Shown: positions 45,080 through 53,344, counted from the stretch's first letter. The stretch is 64,000 bases of DNA from Nocardiopsis coralli (GCF_014892575.1 NZ_JADBGI010000002.1:1-64000), one strand, 5' to 3'. The notes: generated by a model not told the origin, from the letters alone. A program made the numbers and translations.

Positions 45080-45709
45080 ATGAGCGAACAGAGCCTGGAT
45101 CCGGCGTCGGTGGCCGAGAGCGAACTGGCCACGGCGCGGGGCGTGTTCCGGACCGTGGCCTTCCGCGACCCGGTCGACCGCAACGAACACCTGGCGCTGG
45201 TCGCGGGCGAGCCCGCCGGGGCCGACGACGTGCTCACGCGGGTGCACTCCGAGTGCGTGACCGGGGACGTCTTCTCCGCGCTGCGCTGCGAGTGCGGCGA
45301 CCAACTCTCCTCAGCGCTGGACACCATCGCCGACCACGGCACCGGGGTCCTGGTCTACCTGCGCGGACACGAGGGACGCGGGATCGGGCTCGTGGACAAG
45401 GCCCGCACCATCGCACTGCAGGACAACAGCGGGTTGGACACCGTCGACTCGGCCACCGCCCTGGGCCTGCCCGTGGACGCCCGCGACTACGGCCCCGCCG
45501 CCCGTGTGCTGCGCTACCTCGCCGTGCGTTCGGTCCGGCTACTGACCAACAACCCCGACAAGGCGCGCGCACTGACCGCACGCGGGGTCCCCGTGCGTTC
45601 ACGGGTCCCGCTGCTCGCCCCGGCCCGCCCCGAGAACCTCGGCTACCTGACCGCCAAACGCGACCGGCTCGGCCACGACCTCCCCCACCTGAGGGAGCCC
45701 CGTGTCTGA
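45080..45709 (+). CDS. GTP cyclohydrolase II homologue, probably FAPy-forming
   Basis: 209 residues. The zinc site Cys59, Cys70, Cys72 (RVHSECVTGDVFSALRCECGDQ), YLRGHEGRGIGL and LLTNNPDKARALTARG are intact. In E. coli RibA the segment KIRAYALQD carries Tyr105; here it reads KARTIALQD, with Ile111. From memory of the S. coelicolor work, the paralogue SCO6655, with a non-Tyr residue at this site, stops at the formylamidopyrimidine nucleotide instead of releasing formate. I infer the same here. It lacks the RibB half and is not next to riboflavin genes. GAGGGGG precedes ATG 45080. Confidence 0.85.
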   Translation: MSEQSLDPASVAESELATARGVFRTVAFRDPVDRNEHLALVAGEPAGADDVLTRVHSECVTGDVFSALRCECGDQLSSALDTIADHGTGVLVYLRGHEGRGIGLVDKARTIALQDNSGLDTVDSATALGLPVDARDYGPAARVLRYLAVRSVRLLTNNPDKARALTARGVPVRSRVPLLAPARPENLGYLTAKRDRLGHDLPHLREPRV

Positions 45710-46421
45710 GACCCCTGTGCGGTGGATCGCCGCCGGAGCCGCAGGGCAGGCGGCGCTCCTGGCTGCCCTGCACGCCTGGGTGGGCCTGGCCCCGTCCGCG
45801 TGGGCGGCCGGCTCGCTGTACACCCTCGTCGGTGCGTGCCTGCTCGGGTGGGCGGCGCACGGCCGCGGCCTGGGCCCGGCCGACGCGGTGACCACAATGC
45901 GAGCGGTGCTCGTGGGCGGGGTGGTGGCCCTGGCCGCGCAGGGCGGCCCCGCCTGGCCCCTGGTGGCGCTGGCCGCGCTCGCGCTGGCCCTGGACCTGGT
46001 GGACGGACTCGTGGCCCGGCGCACCGGGACCGCCACGGCCTTCGGCGCCCGCTACGACATGGAGGTGGACGCGTTCGTCCTCGTGGTCCTGGGTGTGCAC
46101 GTGGCCGCGGACCTGGGCGCGTGGGTGCTGCTGGTGGGCGCGGCCCGGTACGTGTTCTGGGCCGCCTCGGTCCCCTGGCCCTGGCTGGCCGCACCGCTGC
46201 CCGAACGGCGCTCACGCAAGGTGGTGGCCGCCGTCCAGGGTGTCGCGCTGGTCGCGGCCGCGGCGCCCGTGGTTCCGGCCCCGGCCGCCGCTGCCCTGGT
46301 GGGATCGGCGCTGGCAGCGCTCGTGTGGTCCTTCGGCCGGGACGTGCGGTGGCTGCTCGTGCGTCACCGGGCCCGTGGACGGGGACCGGCCGGCGCGGTG
46401 CAGGGGCTCCTGAGAGGGTAG
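45702..46421 (+). CDS. CDP-alcohol phosphatidyltransferase
   Basis: 239 residues, about six membrane spans. The signature D-x2-DG-x2-AR-x8-G-x3-D-x3-D is present as DLVDGLVARRTGTATAFGARYDMEVDAF. It transfers a phosphatidyl or similar phospho-alcohol group from a CDP carrier to an alcohol. The GTG start overlaps the ribA-like gene by eight bases, so translation is coupled. Its presence in a pterin-type operon suggests a lipid-linked product. Confidence 0.88.
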   Translation: MSETPVRWIAAGAAGQAALLAALHAWVGLAPSAWAAGSLYTLVGACLLGWAAHGRGLGPADAVTTMRAVLVGGVVALAAQGGPAWPLVALAALALALDLVDGLVARRTGTATAFGARYDMEVDAFVLVVLGVHVAADLGAWVLLVGAARYVFWAASVPWPWLAAPLPERRSRKVVAAVQGVALVAAAAPVVPAPAAAALVGSALAALVWSFGRDVRWLLVRHRARGRGPAGAVQGLLRG

Positions 46422-46491
46422 GGACAGCGGCGCGCCGGCTCCGGGTCGCCGCGCCGTGCCCGACCCGAGACCGGCCAGGAAAGGGGTCACC

Positions 46492-47466
46492 GTGGGACAC
46501 ACCGGCCGCGCGTTCTGGGTGAGCGCCCCCGGCAGGGGCGAGATCCGCGACGTGGACCTGCCCGCTCCGGAGGCGGGCCAGGCCCTGGTCAGATCCTGGT
46601 ACTCCGGGATCAGCCGGGGCACCGAGACCCTCGTCTTCGACGGGGGCGTGCCCGCCAACCAGTACGGGGTGATGCGGGCGCCCTTCCAGGAGGGGGACTT
46701 CCCCGGCCCCCTCAAGTACGGCTACCTCAACGTGGGCGAGGTCGAGCAGGGCCCGGCCGACCTCGTCGGACGCACCGTCTTCACCCTCTTCCCCCACCAG
46801 GACCGATTTGTGGTCCCCGTCGAAGCGCTGTCCCTGGTCCCCGACCCGGTTCCGGCCGAACGCGCCGTGCTGGCCGGGACCGTGGAGACCGCCGTCAACG
46901 CGCTCTGGGACGCCTCCCCCAAGGTCGGCGACCGGGTCGCGGTCGTGGGCGCGGGCATGGTCGGCTGCTGCGTGGCCCGCCTCGTCTCGCGTGTGCCCGG
47001 AACCCGGGTGCAGCTGGTGGACGTGGTGCCCGAACGCGCCGAGACCGCCGACGCGCTCGGGGTGGACTTCGCCTCCCCCGCCGACGCCGACACCGACTGC
47101 GACCTGGTCTTCCACACCAGCGCGACCGAGTCCGGGCTGACCCGATCCCTGGACCTGCTCGCGCCCGAGGGCGAGGTCGTGGAGCTCAGCTGGTACGGGG
47201 ACCGGCAGGTGATACTGCCACTGGGCGAGGACTTCCACTCCCAGCGCTTGGCCGTGCGCGCCAGCCAGGTCGGCATGATCTCCCCCGCCCGCCGATCGCG
47301 CTACGACCACGCCGAGCGCCTGGCCCTGGCGCTGCGGCTGCTCGCCGACCCGGCCTTCGACGCGCTGCTGACCGGGCAGAGCCGGTTCGAGGACCTCCCG
47401 GAGGTGCTGCCGCGCCTGGCCGACGGGAGCCTTCCGGCGCTGTGCCACCGGGTGGTCTACGACTGA
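46492..47466 (+). CDS. MDR-family zinc-type dehydrogenase
   Basis: 324 residues. Medium-chain dehydrogenase fold: N-terminal [20 protein letters not shown] (as in BchC-like and related MDRs), NAD(P)-binding [22 protein letters not shown] and [14 protein letters not shown]. The usual catalytic-zinc Cys near residue 40 is not evident (SGISRGTE). GTG 46492 has AAAGGGG upstream. Third gene of the operon; probably oxidises or reduces an intermediate. Confidence 0.85.
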   Translation: MGHTGRAFWVSAPGRGEIRDVDLPAPEAGQALVRSWYSGISRGTETLVFDGGVPANQYGVMRAPFQEGDFPGPLKYGYLNVGEVEQGPADLVGRTVFTLFPHQDRFVVPVEALSLVPDPVPAERAVLAGTVETAVNALWDASPKVGDRVAVVGAGMVGCCVARLVSRVPGTRVQLVDVVPERAETADALGVDFASPADADTDCDLVFHTSATESGLTRSLDLLAPEGEVVELSWYGDRQVILPLGEDFHSQRLAVRASQVGMISPARRSRYDHAERLALALRLLADPAFDALLTGQSRFEDLPEVLPRLADGSLPALCHRVVYD

Positions 47467-47522
47467 CCGGCGCCGCGGACCACAACCGGAACCCGACCAG
47501 AGGACCAGAGGAGCAGCACAGC

Positions 47523-47906
47523 GTGTACAGCGTCACCGTCCGCGACCACATGATGGTCGCGCACAGTTTCCGGGGCGAGGTCTTCGGCCCGGCCCGGGCC
47601 CTGCACGGGGCCACGTTCGTGGTCGACGCGACCTTCCGCCGCCGGGACCTGGACCCCGACGGGGTGGTCGTCGACATCGCCGAGGCCGCGCAGATCCTGT
47701 CGGCGGTCCTGGGCGGGCTCAACCACCGCAACCTCGACGACGAACCCGACTTCGCCGGGGTCAACACCACCTCCGAGTACCTGGCGGGGGTGGTGGCCCA
47801 GCGCGTCGCCGACCGGATGGGCGCCCGTGAGCGGGGGCTGGCCGGGCTCAGCGTGACCCTGCACGAGTCGCACGTGGCCTGGGCCTCCTTCGACCTCGAC
47901 CTGTGA
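47523..47906 (+). CDS. 6-pyruvoyltetrahydropterin synthase homologue
   Basis: 127 residues, T-fold. Family features are VAHSFRG (His14), [13 protein letters not shown] (His28), [21 protein letters not shown] and [15 protein letters not shown], with Glu in TLHESHVAW. The normal HGH zinc pair reads HGA here, so one zinc ligand is lost, and the catalytic Cys before it is absent. A homologue from S. coelicolor (SCO6650) has been crystallised and lies near SCO6655. Substrate is probably a pterin- or pyrimidine-like compound. GTG 47523 has GAGGAG upstream. Confidence 0.85.
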   Translation: MYSVTVRDHMMVAHSFRGEVFGPARALHGATFVVDATFRRRDLDPDGVVVDIAEAAQILSAVLGGLNHRNLDDEPDFAGVNTTSEYLAGVVAQRVADRMGARERGLAGLSVTLHESHVAWASFDLDL

Positions 47907-48949
47907 CCGTGTTCGTGGTGCCGGAACCGTCGGCGCCCAGCGGCGGCGACGTCTACGACCGGCGCCTGGCCCAGGCTCTGGCGGCGGCGGGGCGCCCGGT
48001 ACGGGTGGTCGAGGTACCCGGTTCCTGGCCCGTGCCCTCGGCAGCCGACCGCGCCGGGCTCGCGCGGGCGTTGGACGGCGCGGCCGAGGGCGCTGTGGTG
48101 CTCCTGGACGGACTGGTGGCGTGCACAGCCCCCGACGTGCTTGCGGCGCACGAACGCCGGTTGCGGCTGGTGGTCCTGGTGCACCTTCCCTTGGCCCTGG
48201 AGGGCGGGCTCACCCCCTCCGAGGCATCCGAGCGCCACACCCTCGAACACCGGGCCCTGGGCTCGGCCGCGCGGTCGGTGGCCACCAGCGACTGGGCCCG
48301 CCGCCACCTGCAGGAACAGCACGGCCTGACCCGCGTGGCCACCGTCGCCCCCGGGACCGACCCCGCTCCCCCGGCTCCCGGCACGGACGGGCGCTCCCAC
48401 CTGGTGTGCGTGGCCTCGCTGACCCCGCGCAAGGGCCACGACGTCCTGCTTTCCGCCCTCACCCGCCTGGACACCGAACCCTGGCACCTGACCTGCGTGG
48501 GTCCTGGCACGGGCGCCCACGCCGACCAGCTGCGCGCAACGGTCGCCGAACGCCGATGGCAGGACCGCGTGCGCTTCACCGGGCCCTTGACCGGCACCTA
48601 CCTGGACCAGGCCCGCGCAGCCGCCGACCTGTGCGTACTCGCCTCCCGCGCGGAGACCTACGGCATGGCGGTGACCGAGTCCCTGGCACGCGCCGTCCCC
48701 GTCGTGGCCACACAGACCGGCGGAGTACCCGAGGCGCTGGGCCGCGCGCCCGACGGGTCCCGCCCGGGGATCCTGGTCGCACCCGGCGACCCCGCCGCCC
48801 TGGCCGGCGCACTGCACGCGTGGTGCAACGATCCGGGGCTGCGCGAAGGTCTGCGGCGTTCGGCCCGCCTGCGCCGGGGGACCTTGGCAGGATGGGACCG
48901 GGCGGCCGAGCAGATGGCCGCCGTGCTCGACCGTGAGAGGTGGCCGTGA
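47903..48949 (+). CDS. Family 4 glycosyltransferase
   Basis: 348 residues, GT-B fold. C-terminal signature [19 protein letters not shown], then [54 protein letters not shown] with the E-x7-E nucleotide-sugar motif. The GTG start shares a GTGA overlap with the PTPS-like gene, and its own 3' end overlaps the methyltransferase start. Confidence 0.9.
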   Translation: MTVFVVPEPSAPSGGDVYDRRLAQALAAAGRPVRVVEVPGSWPVPSAADRAGLARALDGAAEGAVVLLDGLVACTAPDVLAAHERRLRLVVLVHLPLALEGGLTPSEASERHTLEHRALGSAARSVATSDWARRHLQEQHGLTRVATVAPGTDPAPPAPGTDGRSHLVCVASLTPRKGHDVLLSALTRLDTEPWHLTCVGPGTGAHADQLRATVAERRWQDRVRFTGPLTGTYLDQARAAADLCVLASRAETYGMAVTESLARAVPVVATQTGGVPEALGRAPDGSRPGILVAPGDPAALAGALHAWCNDPGLREGLRRSARLRRGTLAGWDRAAEQMAAVLDRERWP

Positions 48950-49728
48950 GCATCGCGGAGGGGTTCGCGCCCGAGTGGCTGGCCCTGCGGGAGAACGCCG
49001 ACGCCGAGGCGCGCGCCACCGGACCGCCAACCCTGGTCTACGGCCACGGCGCGCTCGTGGCCGACCTGGGGTGCGGGACCGGGTCCATGGCGCGGTGGTT
49101 GGTGCCGCGCCTTCCCGGGTCCGGGCGCTGGCTGCTCGTGGACCGCGACCCCGAACTCCTGGACCTGGCCCGGCGCTCCGTCCCCGTTCCGGCCCGGACC
49201 CTGGAAGCGGACCTGGACACACTCCGCCCCGGGGACCTGCACGGCGTGAGCCTGGTGGTGGCCTCGGCGCTGCTCGACCTGCTCACCGAGGACCAGGCCG
49301 TGCACCTGGCACGCATCCTCGTCGATCTGGGGTGCCCGGCACTGTTCGCCCTGACCGTGCTGGGCCGGGTGGAACTGTGGCCCGCCGACCCGTGGGACGG
49401 GGAGTTCGCCGCGGCCTTCGACGCCCACCAGCGGCGCGGAGGCCGCCTCGGACCCGACGCGGCTCCGCTGCTGACCGAGGTCCTGCACCGGATGGGGCGG
49501 CGGGTCCGGCACTTCCCGAGCCCGTGGCACCTGGGCCCGCGCCACCCCGACCTGACCGAGGCATGGCTGCGCGGGTGGGTCGGTGCCGCAGCCGAACACC
49601 ACCCCGCCCTGCCCGCCCGCGCCTACCTGGAACGGCGCCTGGCCGAGCACGCCGAGGGGCGCCTGCACGCGACGGTGCACCACACCGATCTCGCGGTACT
49701 GCCACCCGAGCCGTCGGCGCGGGCGTAG
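48946..49728 (+). CDS. SAM-dependent methyltransferase of the ribA-like operon
   Basis: 260 residues. Motif I LVADLGCGTGSMARWLVPRL, then LLVDRDPELLDLARRS and LVVASALLDLL. GTG 48946 overlaps the glycosyltransferase stop by four bases and has GAGAGG upstream; GTG 48940 is an alternative. Last tightly coupled gene of the operon. Confidence 0.85.
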   Translation: MSIAEGFAPEWLALRENADAEARATGPPTLVYGHGALVADLGCGTGSMARWLVPRLPGSGRWLLVDRDPELLDLARRSVPVPARTLEADLDTLRPGDLHGVSLVVASALLDLLTEDQAVHLARILVDLGCPALFALTVLGRVELWPADPWDGEFAAAFDAHQRRGGRLGPDAAPLLTEVLHRMGRRVRHFPSPWHLGPRHPDLTEAWLRGWVGAAAEHHPALPARAYLERRLAEHAEGRLHATVHHTDLAVLPPEPSARA

Positions 49729-50086
49729 GGCCTGTTTGGCGAACACCGGCCCTCACCGTCACCCGCCGCCGCCCTCAACGGACGCCTTCGGCGCAGCATC
49801 TCTGTCTGCGCGACGCTCCAGCGGCACTCTCACGGCGTTCTCATCCGTCAACGGCACTTCCGGGCCGGGCCCCCGCTGTGCGATATTGCTGAGCTTGCGA
49901 AGCAGTGCACAGTAGGGGCCTCCTTCTTCGGCCTTGCGATAGCACCACTGGATACGCCCACCCGTGCCACGGTGGGACGCGAGACCGGTTGAGGGCCGGG
50001 GCGCCGGGGAGACCAGGGGTGAGGGGCCGTGGGGGCGGCCGGCCGGGTTCGGGCCGGAACGTCGGCACCGTCGGAGAAGGGACCGA
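49729..50086. other. Intergenic segment with an unexplained minus-strand open frame
   Basis: 358 bp. The part at about 49759-49995 is less G+C-rich than its neighbours, and the minus frame reads IQWCYRKAEEGGPYCALL and onward to a stop at 49759, with no recognised family and no good start. It may be a gene remnant. The rest carries a GGAGAAGGG ribosome-binding site for the next gene. Confidence 0.4.
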
Positions 50087-51175
50087 GTGAGCACTGCAGC
50101 AGGGGGAAGCGCGGCACCGGTGTACGACCGTGACCGGTCCGCGCAAGACTCGTCCCGGGGAGGCACCGAGGGCCGATCGGTGCGGTCCCGGCAGGGCCGG
50201 GGCGGTGCGTGGCTGCGCGCGGCCGTGGGCGGCGCCGTGCTGCTCGCGGTGGTCTGGTGGTTCCCCGCGGAGGCCTTCACCTCGGCCTTCGCCGCTCTGC
50301 AGCCGTCCGTCCTGCTCTGGGCGCTGTGTGTGGGCGCGGTGACGACGGTGGCCAGTGCGGCCCGCTGGACCGTGGTCGCACGTGCGGTGGGCCTGCGGCT
50401 CTCGGGACCGCGGGCGGTGGCCGATTATTACCTGGCGATGCTGCTGAACGCGGTCCTGCCCGCGGGTGTGCTCGGCGACGTGCACCGCGCGGTCAGCCAC
50501 GGGCGCGACACCGGTGAACTGGGGCGCGGGGTGCGCGCGGTGGTCCTGGAACGGGTGGCGGGGCAGATGGTGCTGGCGGCCGCCGCGGTCCTGGTGCTGG
50601 TCACGCTCCCGGCGGCGCTCCTGGGCCCGGGTCTGGGGGCGGTGGCGGTCCCGGCCGGAGCGGTGGCCGCGGTGCTGGCCGCGGGTGCGGTCGGGCTGCG
50701 CCTGGGCCGCAAACGCCGACCGCGGTGGTGGCGTGCCCTGCGCACGAGCGCCCTGGAGGCCCGCGCCGGACTGGTCGGACACGCGCCCGCGGTCGTGGTG
50801 CTGTCGGCGGTGGCCCTGGCCGGGCACGTGGGCCTGTTCCTGGTCGCCGCGTCCGCCGCGGGTGCGACTGCTCCCCTCACCCAGTTGGTGCCGCTGGCGG
50901 TGGTGGCGTTGCTGGCGATGAGCGTCCCGGTGAACGTGGGCGGGTGGGGTCCGCGGGAGGCCGCCACCGCTGCGGCCTTCGCCGCGGCCGGGCTCGGGGC
51001 CCAGGCGGGTGTGACGGTCTCGGTGGTCTACGGTCTGCTGGCCCTGGTCGCGGCCGCCCCGGGGCTGGTGGTCCTGGTGGCGCGTGCGCTGGGTACCCGG
51101 CGAGCCGGCCCTACGGCGGGGTCGGACCGGGGTCCCCGGTCAGCGCCTGCAGGTGGCCGGCGAAGCGCCGGGTGA
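50087..51175 (+). CDS. Lysylphosphatidylglycerol-synthase TM-domain (flippase-like) membrane protein
   Basis: 362 residues, about eight membrane spans, UPF0104/AglD2-like. Motifs: DYYLAMLLNAVLPAGVLGDVHRAV, GRGVRAVVLERVAGQMVL and MSVPVNVGGWGPREAATAAAF, typical of the family. Stand-alone members act as or resemble lipid flippases. GTG 50087 has GGAGAAGGG upstream. Same direction as the ribA-like operon after 358 bp. Its 3' end overlaps the convergent creatininase gene by 65 bp. Confidence 0.85.
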   Translation: MSTAAGGSAAPVYDRDRSAQDSSRGGTEGRSVRSRQGRGGAWLRAAVGGAVLLAVVWWFPAEAFTSAFAALQPSVLLWALCVGAVTTVASAARWTVVARAVGLRLSGPRAVADYYLAMLLNAVLPAGVLGDVHRAVSHGRDTGELGRGVRAVVLERVAGQMVLAAAAVLVLVTLPAALLGPGLGAVAVPAGAVAAVLAAGAVGLRLGRKRRPRWWRALRTSALEARAGLVGHAPAVVVLSAVALAGHVGLFLVAASAAGATAPLTQLVPLAVVALLAMSVPVNVGGWGPREAATAAAFAAAGLGAQAGVTVSVVYGLLALVAAAPGLVVLVARALGTRRAGPTAGSDRGPRSAPAGGRRSAG

Positions 51176-51836
51176 GCGAGGCCAGCACCACCCGCCCCTT
51201 GTCGGCCCGGGCCAGGGAGGGCCGTCCCACCACACCGGACGGGGCGTAGGGGGCCAGCCCGAGCACGCCCATGTGGTCGCGCGGCCCGGTCAGGTGGTCG
51301 GCGTCGCGGTACCCGGGGCGCACCAGGTGCGGGGCCGCGTGCAGCAGCACGGAGGTCTCCAGTTCCCCGGCGTGCATGTCGGTGTCGTTGTCGGTGGCCA
51401 GTCCGGCCTCCGAACGCGCGGCCTCCCACTCCTGAGGTCCGGGGAAGAGCGCGATCCTCCCGCCCGAGGCCTGCGCGGTGTTGGCGAGCACGTGGTTGCC
51501 GCCGTGTCCGTTGACCACCGCCAGCCGCGCCGGTTCCAGGGAGGCGGCGATGTCGGTGACGACCGCGTCGAGGGTGCGCGCGGACACGCTCACCGTGCCG
51601 GGCCAGGCGGCGTGCTCGTGGGAGCACCCGAACGTGAGCGGGGGCAGCGTCCGCACGGGGTACGCGCGCGCCAGTTCCCGGGCCAGGACGCAGGCCACGA
51701 CGGTGTCGGTCACCAGGGGCAGGTGTGCGCCGTGCTGTTCGAGGCTGCCGACCGGGAGGAGGGCGACCCGGGCGTCGCGGGCGCCCTCCTCGGGGCCGGT
51801 GGTCAGGGGCAGGGCGCCGTACTCGCTCTCGTGCAT
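51111..51836 (-). CDS. Creatininase-family amidohydrolase
   Basis: 241 residues. Metal-site motifs LLPVGSLEQHGAHLPLVTDT, TFGCSHEHAAWPGTVSV and LAVVNGHGGNHVLANTA, with DMHAGELETSVLL, are those of creatinine amidohydrolases. The family includes ArfB, the archaeal hydrolase that deformylates the FAPy product of GTP cyclohydrolase III, and MftE of mycofactocin. Next to a GCH II homologue predicted to stop at FAPy, an ArfB-like role is attractive. It overlaps the flippase gene's 3' end. Confidence 0.85.
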   Translation of the reverse strand: MHESEYGALPLTTGPEEGARDARVALLPVGSLEQHGAHLPLVTDTVVACVLARELARAYPVRTLPPLTFGCSHEHAAWPGTVSVSARTLDAVVTDIAASLEPARLAVVNGHGGNHVLANTAQASGGRIALFPGPQEWEAARSEAGLATDNDTDMHAGELETSVLLHAAPHLVRPGYRDADHLTGPRDHMGVLGLAPYAPSGVVGRPSLARADKGRVVLASLTRRFAGHLQALTGDPGPTPP

Positions 51837-52108
51837 GGGTTCGGTCTTCCCTCGGGCGAGGGGACAGACCCGTGTCCGAGCGCCGGCAGGCGGGTCAGGT
51901 GATCTCCGCGCGCCGTGGGCACCTCGATCTGGCAGGTGCCGCCCCAGGCCAGTGTCACCGTGCCCATCATCGAGGTGGTCACCTCACCCCGGCCGGTGGA
52001 ACGTTCGTAGAAGGAGCTGTACGCCGGGGTGGGGAACCCCCGGACGTCGTGGGGTCGGAGGCGTTCGTCGACTGACTGGCGGCCTTCACCCGCCGCTCCG
52101 GCTGACAC
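51803..52108 (-). CDS. Possible small protein upstream of the creatininase gene
   Basis: A 101-codon frame from GTG 52108 on the minus strand, overlapping the creatininase start by 34 bp. Between about residues 13 and 77, 57 of 65 codons end in G or C while second positions are only moderately G+C-rich, the pattern of real genes here. It includes VRGFPTPAYSSFYERSTGRG and TLAWGGTCQIEVPTARGDHL. No family recognised. The last ~25 codons look less coding. No clear ribosome-binding site. Confidence 0.4.
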   Translation of the reverse strand: MSAGAAGEGRQSVDERLRPHDVRGFPTPAYSSFYERSTGRGEVTTSMMGTVTLAWGGTCQIEVPTARGDHLTRLPALGHGSVPSPEGRPNPCTRASTAPCP

Positions 52109-52126
52109 CGGCCGTTTTCGGCGCAC

Positions 52127-52132
52127 TAAACT
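52127..52132 (+). promoter_or_regulatory. -10 hexamer TAAACT for the XRE-cupin gene
   Basis: TAAACT lies seven bases before GTG 52140, consistent with a leaderless transcript. Confidence 0.5.
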
Positions 52133-52139
52133 CGCAACA

Positions 52140-52769
52140 GTGACCCCAGCAAACGACATCGTCGCCCGCAATGTGCAACTCCTGCGGGAACAGCGCGGAC
52201 TCTCCCTGGCCGAACTCGCCCGCCGGGCGGGGGTCGCCAAGCAGACCGTCTCCAAGCTCGAACTCGGGACCGGAAACCCCACCGTGGACACGCTCCATGC
52301 GCTCTCCCAGGCGTTGGAGGTCCCTCTCACCCGGTTGTTGGCGGCCCCGGCCCAGCTGGTCATGGTCCAGCGCGACGGCGAGGCCCACTGGAACCGGGAC
52401 GAGGGCCACTCCAGTCGGGAGCTGGACCACATCTACGGCTCCGGGATGATCGAGAACTACCTGCTGCGGGTCGAGACCGGCCAGGAGATCATCATCGAGC
52501 CGCACCCGCCGGGCACCCTGGAGCACCTGTACGTGATCGAGGGTCCGGTGCAGGTCGGCCCGGCCGACGAGCCCATCGATCTGGCCCCGGGGGATTTCGC
52601 GCGATACCCGGGCGACCGCACGCACGTGTTCCGCACGCTCGGGCAGCCGTGTGTGATGCACCTGGTCGTGAGTGTCCCCCGGTCCCACCCGGGCAGCGCG
52701 ACCCCGGCCTCGCGGTCGACCCGCGGCTCGCACCGCCTGGCCGACCACGTGCAAGGCGAGGAGCACTGA
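52140..52769 (+). CDS. XRE-cupin transcriptional regulator
   Basis: 209 residues. N-terminal HTH_3 (NVQLLREQRGLSLAELARRAGVAKQTVSKLELGTGNPTVDTLHALSQAL) and a C-terminal cupin (PHPPGTLEHLYVIEGPVQVG, LAPGDFARYPGDRTHVFRTL), the layout of PuuR/SutR-like regulators of small-molecule metabolism. Divergent from the small ORF and creatininase gene, its likely targets. Followed by a strong bidirectional hairpin. Confidence 0.9.
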   Translation: MTPANDIVARNVQLLREQRGLSLAELARRAGVAKQTVSKLELGTGNPTVDTLHALSQALEVPLTRLLAAPAQLVMVQRDGEAHWNRDEGHSSRELDHIYGSGMIENYLLRVETGQEIIIEPHPPGTLEHLYVIEGPVQVGPADEPIDLAPGDFARYPGDRTHVFRTLGQPCVMHLVVSVPRSHPGSATPASRSTRGSHRLADHVQGEEH

Positions 52770-52783
52770 ACCGGGCACGGGAA

Positions 52784-52823
52784 CGGCCCTGCCGGTGGAG
52801 GTCTCCGCTCCCCGGCAGGGCCG
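52784..52823. terminator. Bidirectional hairpin after the XRE-cupin gene
   Basis: Perfect 12-bp stem CGGCCCTGCCGG / CCGGCAGGGCCG around a 16-base loop with its own GGAG/CTCC pairing, between convergent genes. Confidence 0.85.
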
Positions 52824-52853
52824 CTGCGCCGTATGTCGTGCTGGGTCGGCCGC

Positions 52854-53303
52854 TCAGCCCCGGCCGAGCAGCATCAGCCCGTGGGTACCGTCGGCCTCGT
52901 CCACCTCGGTGACGAACACGAACCCGGCTTCTTCCAGCAGGGCCATCAGGGAAAGGTCGGTCAGCGGGCACGGTGCCACGATCCTGCGGCACCGAGGGTC
53001 CTGCTCGAGCAGGACCGACGTGAGTGCTCCGAGGGCTGCCACGGCGTCCGAGGCCGACCCGCGGTCCACGACCTCGAGCACGATGTCGCGGGCGCCGACC
53101 GGGTAGGAGCGCGCCCACCGCCCGTGCACCGCGCGGGAGAGCGCGACCCGGACCGCCTCACCCTCGCGCGGGTGCATGGTCAGGGACAGCACCCGCGTCC
53201 CGTCGGCGAACCTCGGGTCCTCGATCTGCTCGGGGGCCCAACCGACGAGCCCTTCGGGAACGGGGACCGGTCCGCCCCGGTCGTAGTCCACCGGTGTGTC
53301 CAT
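52854..53303 (-). CDS. Hypothetical protein with GNAT-like C-terminus, in the aromatic operon
   Basis: 149 residues. The segment RRIVAPCPLTDLSLMALLEEAGFVFVTEVDEADGTHGLMLL resembles the C-terminal half of GNAT acetyltransferases of the siderophore (IucB/AcsD-like) type, but the acetyl-CoA loop is not recognisable. GGAGGGCGT precedes ATG 53303. It is last in the operon, 41 bp after the CoA-ligase gene. Function unknown. Confidence 0.65.
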   Translation of the reverse strand: MDTPVDYDRGGPVPVPEGLVGWAPEQIEDPRFADGTRVLSLTMHPREGEAVRVALSRAVHGRWARSYPVGARDIVLEVVDRGSASDAVAALGALTSVLLEQDPRCRRIVAPCPLTDLSLMALLEEAGFVFVTEVDEADGTHGLMLLGRG

Positions 53304-53344
53304 ACGCCCTCCGTGTGTCGTGGCGGCAGTCCCGGGTGCAGCCA

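Noticed and set aside
44867-49956. 15-bp inverted pair CGTATCCAGTGGTGC at 44867-44881 and 49942-49956 flanking the ribA-like operon
   Set aside because: Tempting as element ends, but several 15-mer matches are expected by chance in 64 kb, similarity does not extend convincingly, and there are no recombinase genes or target duplications.
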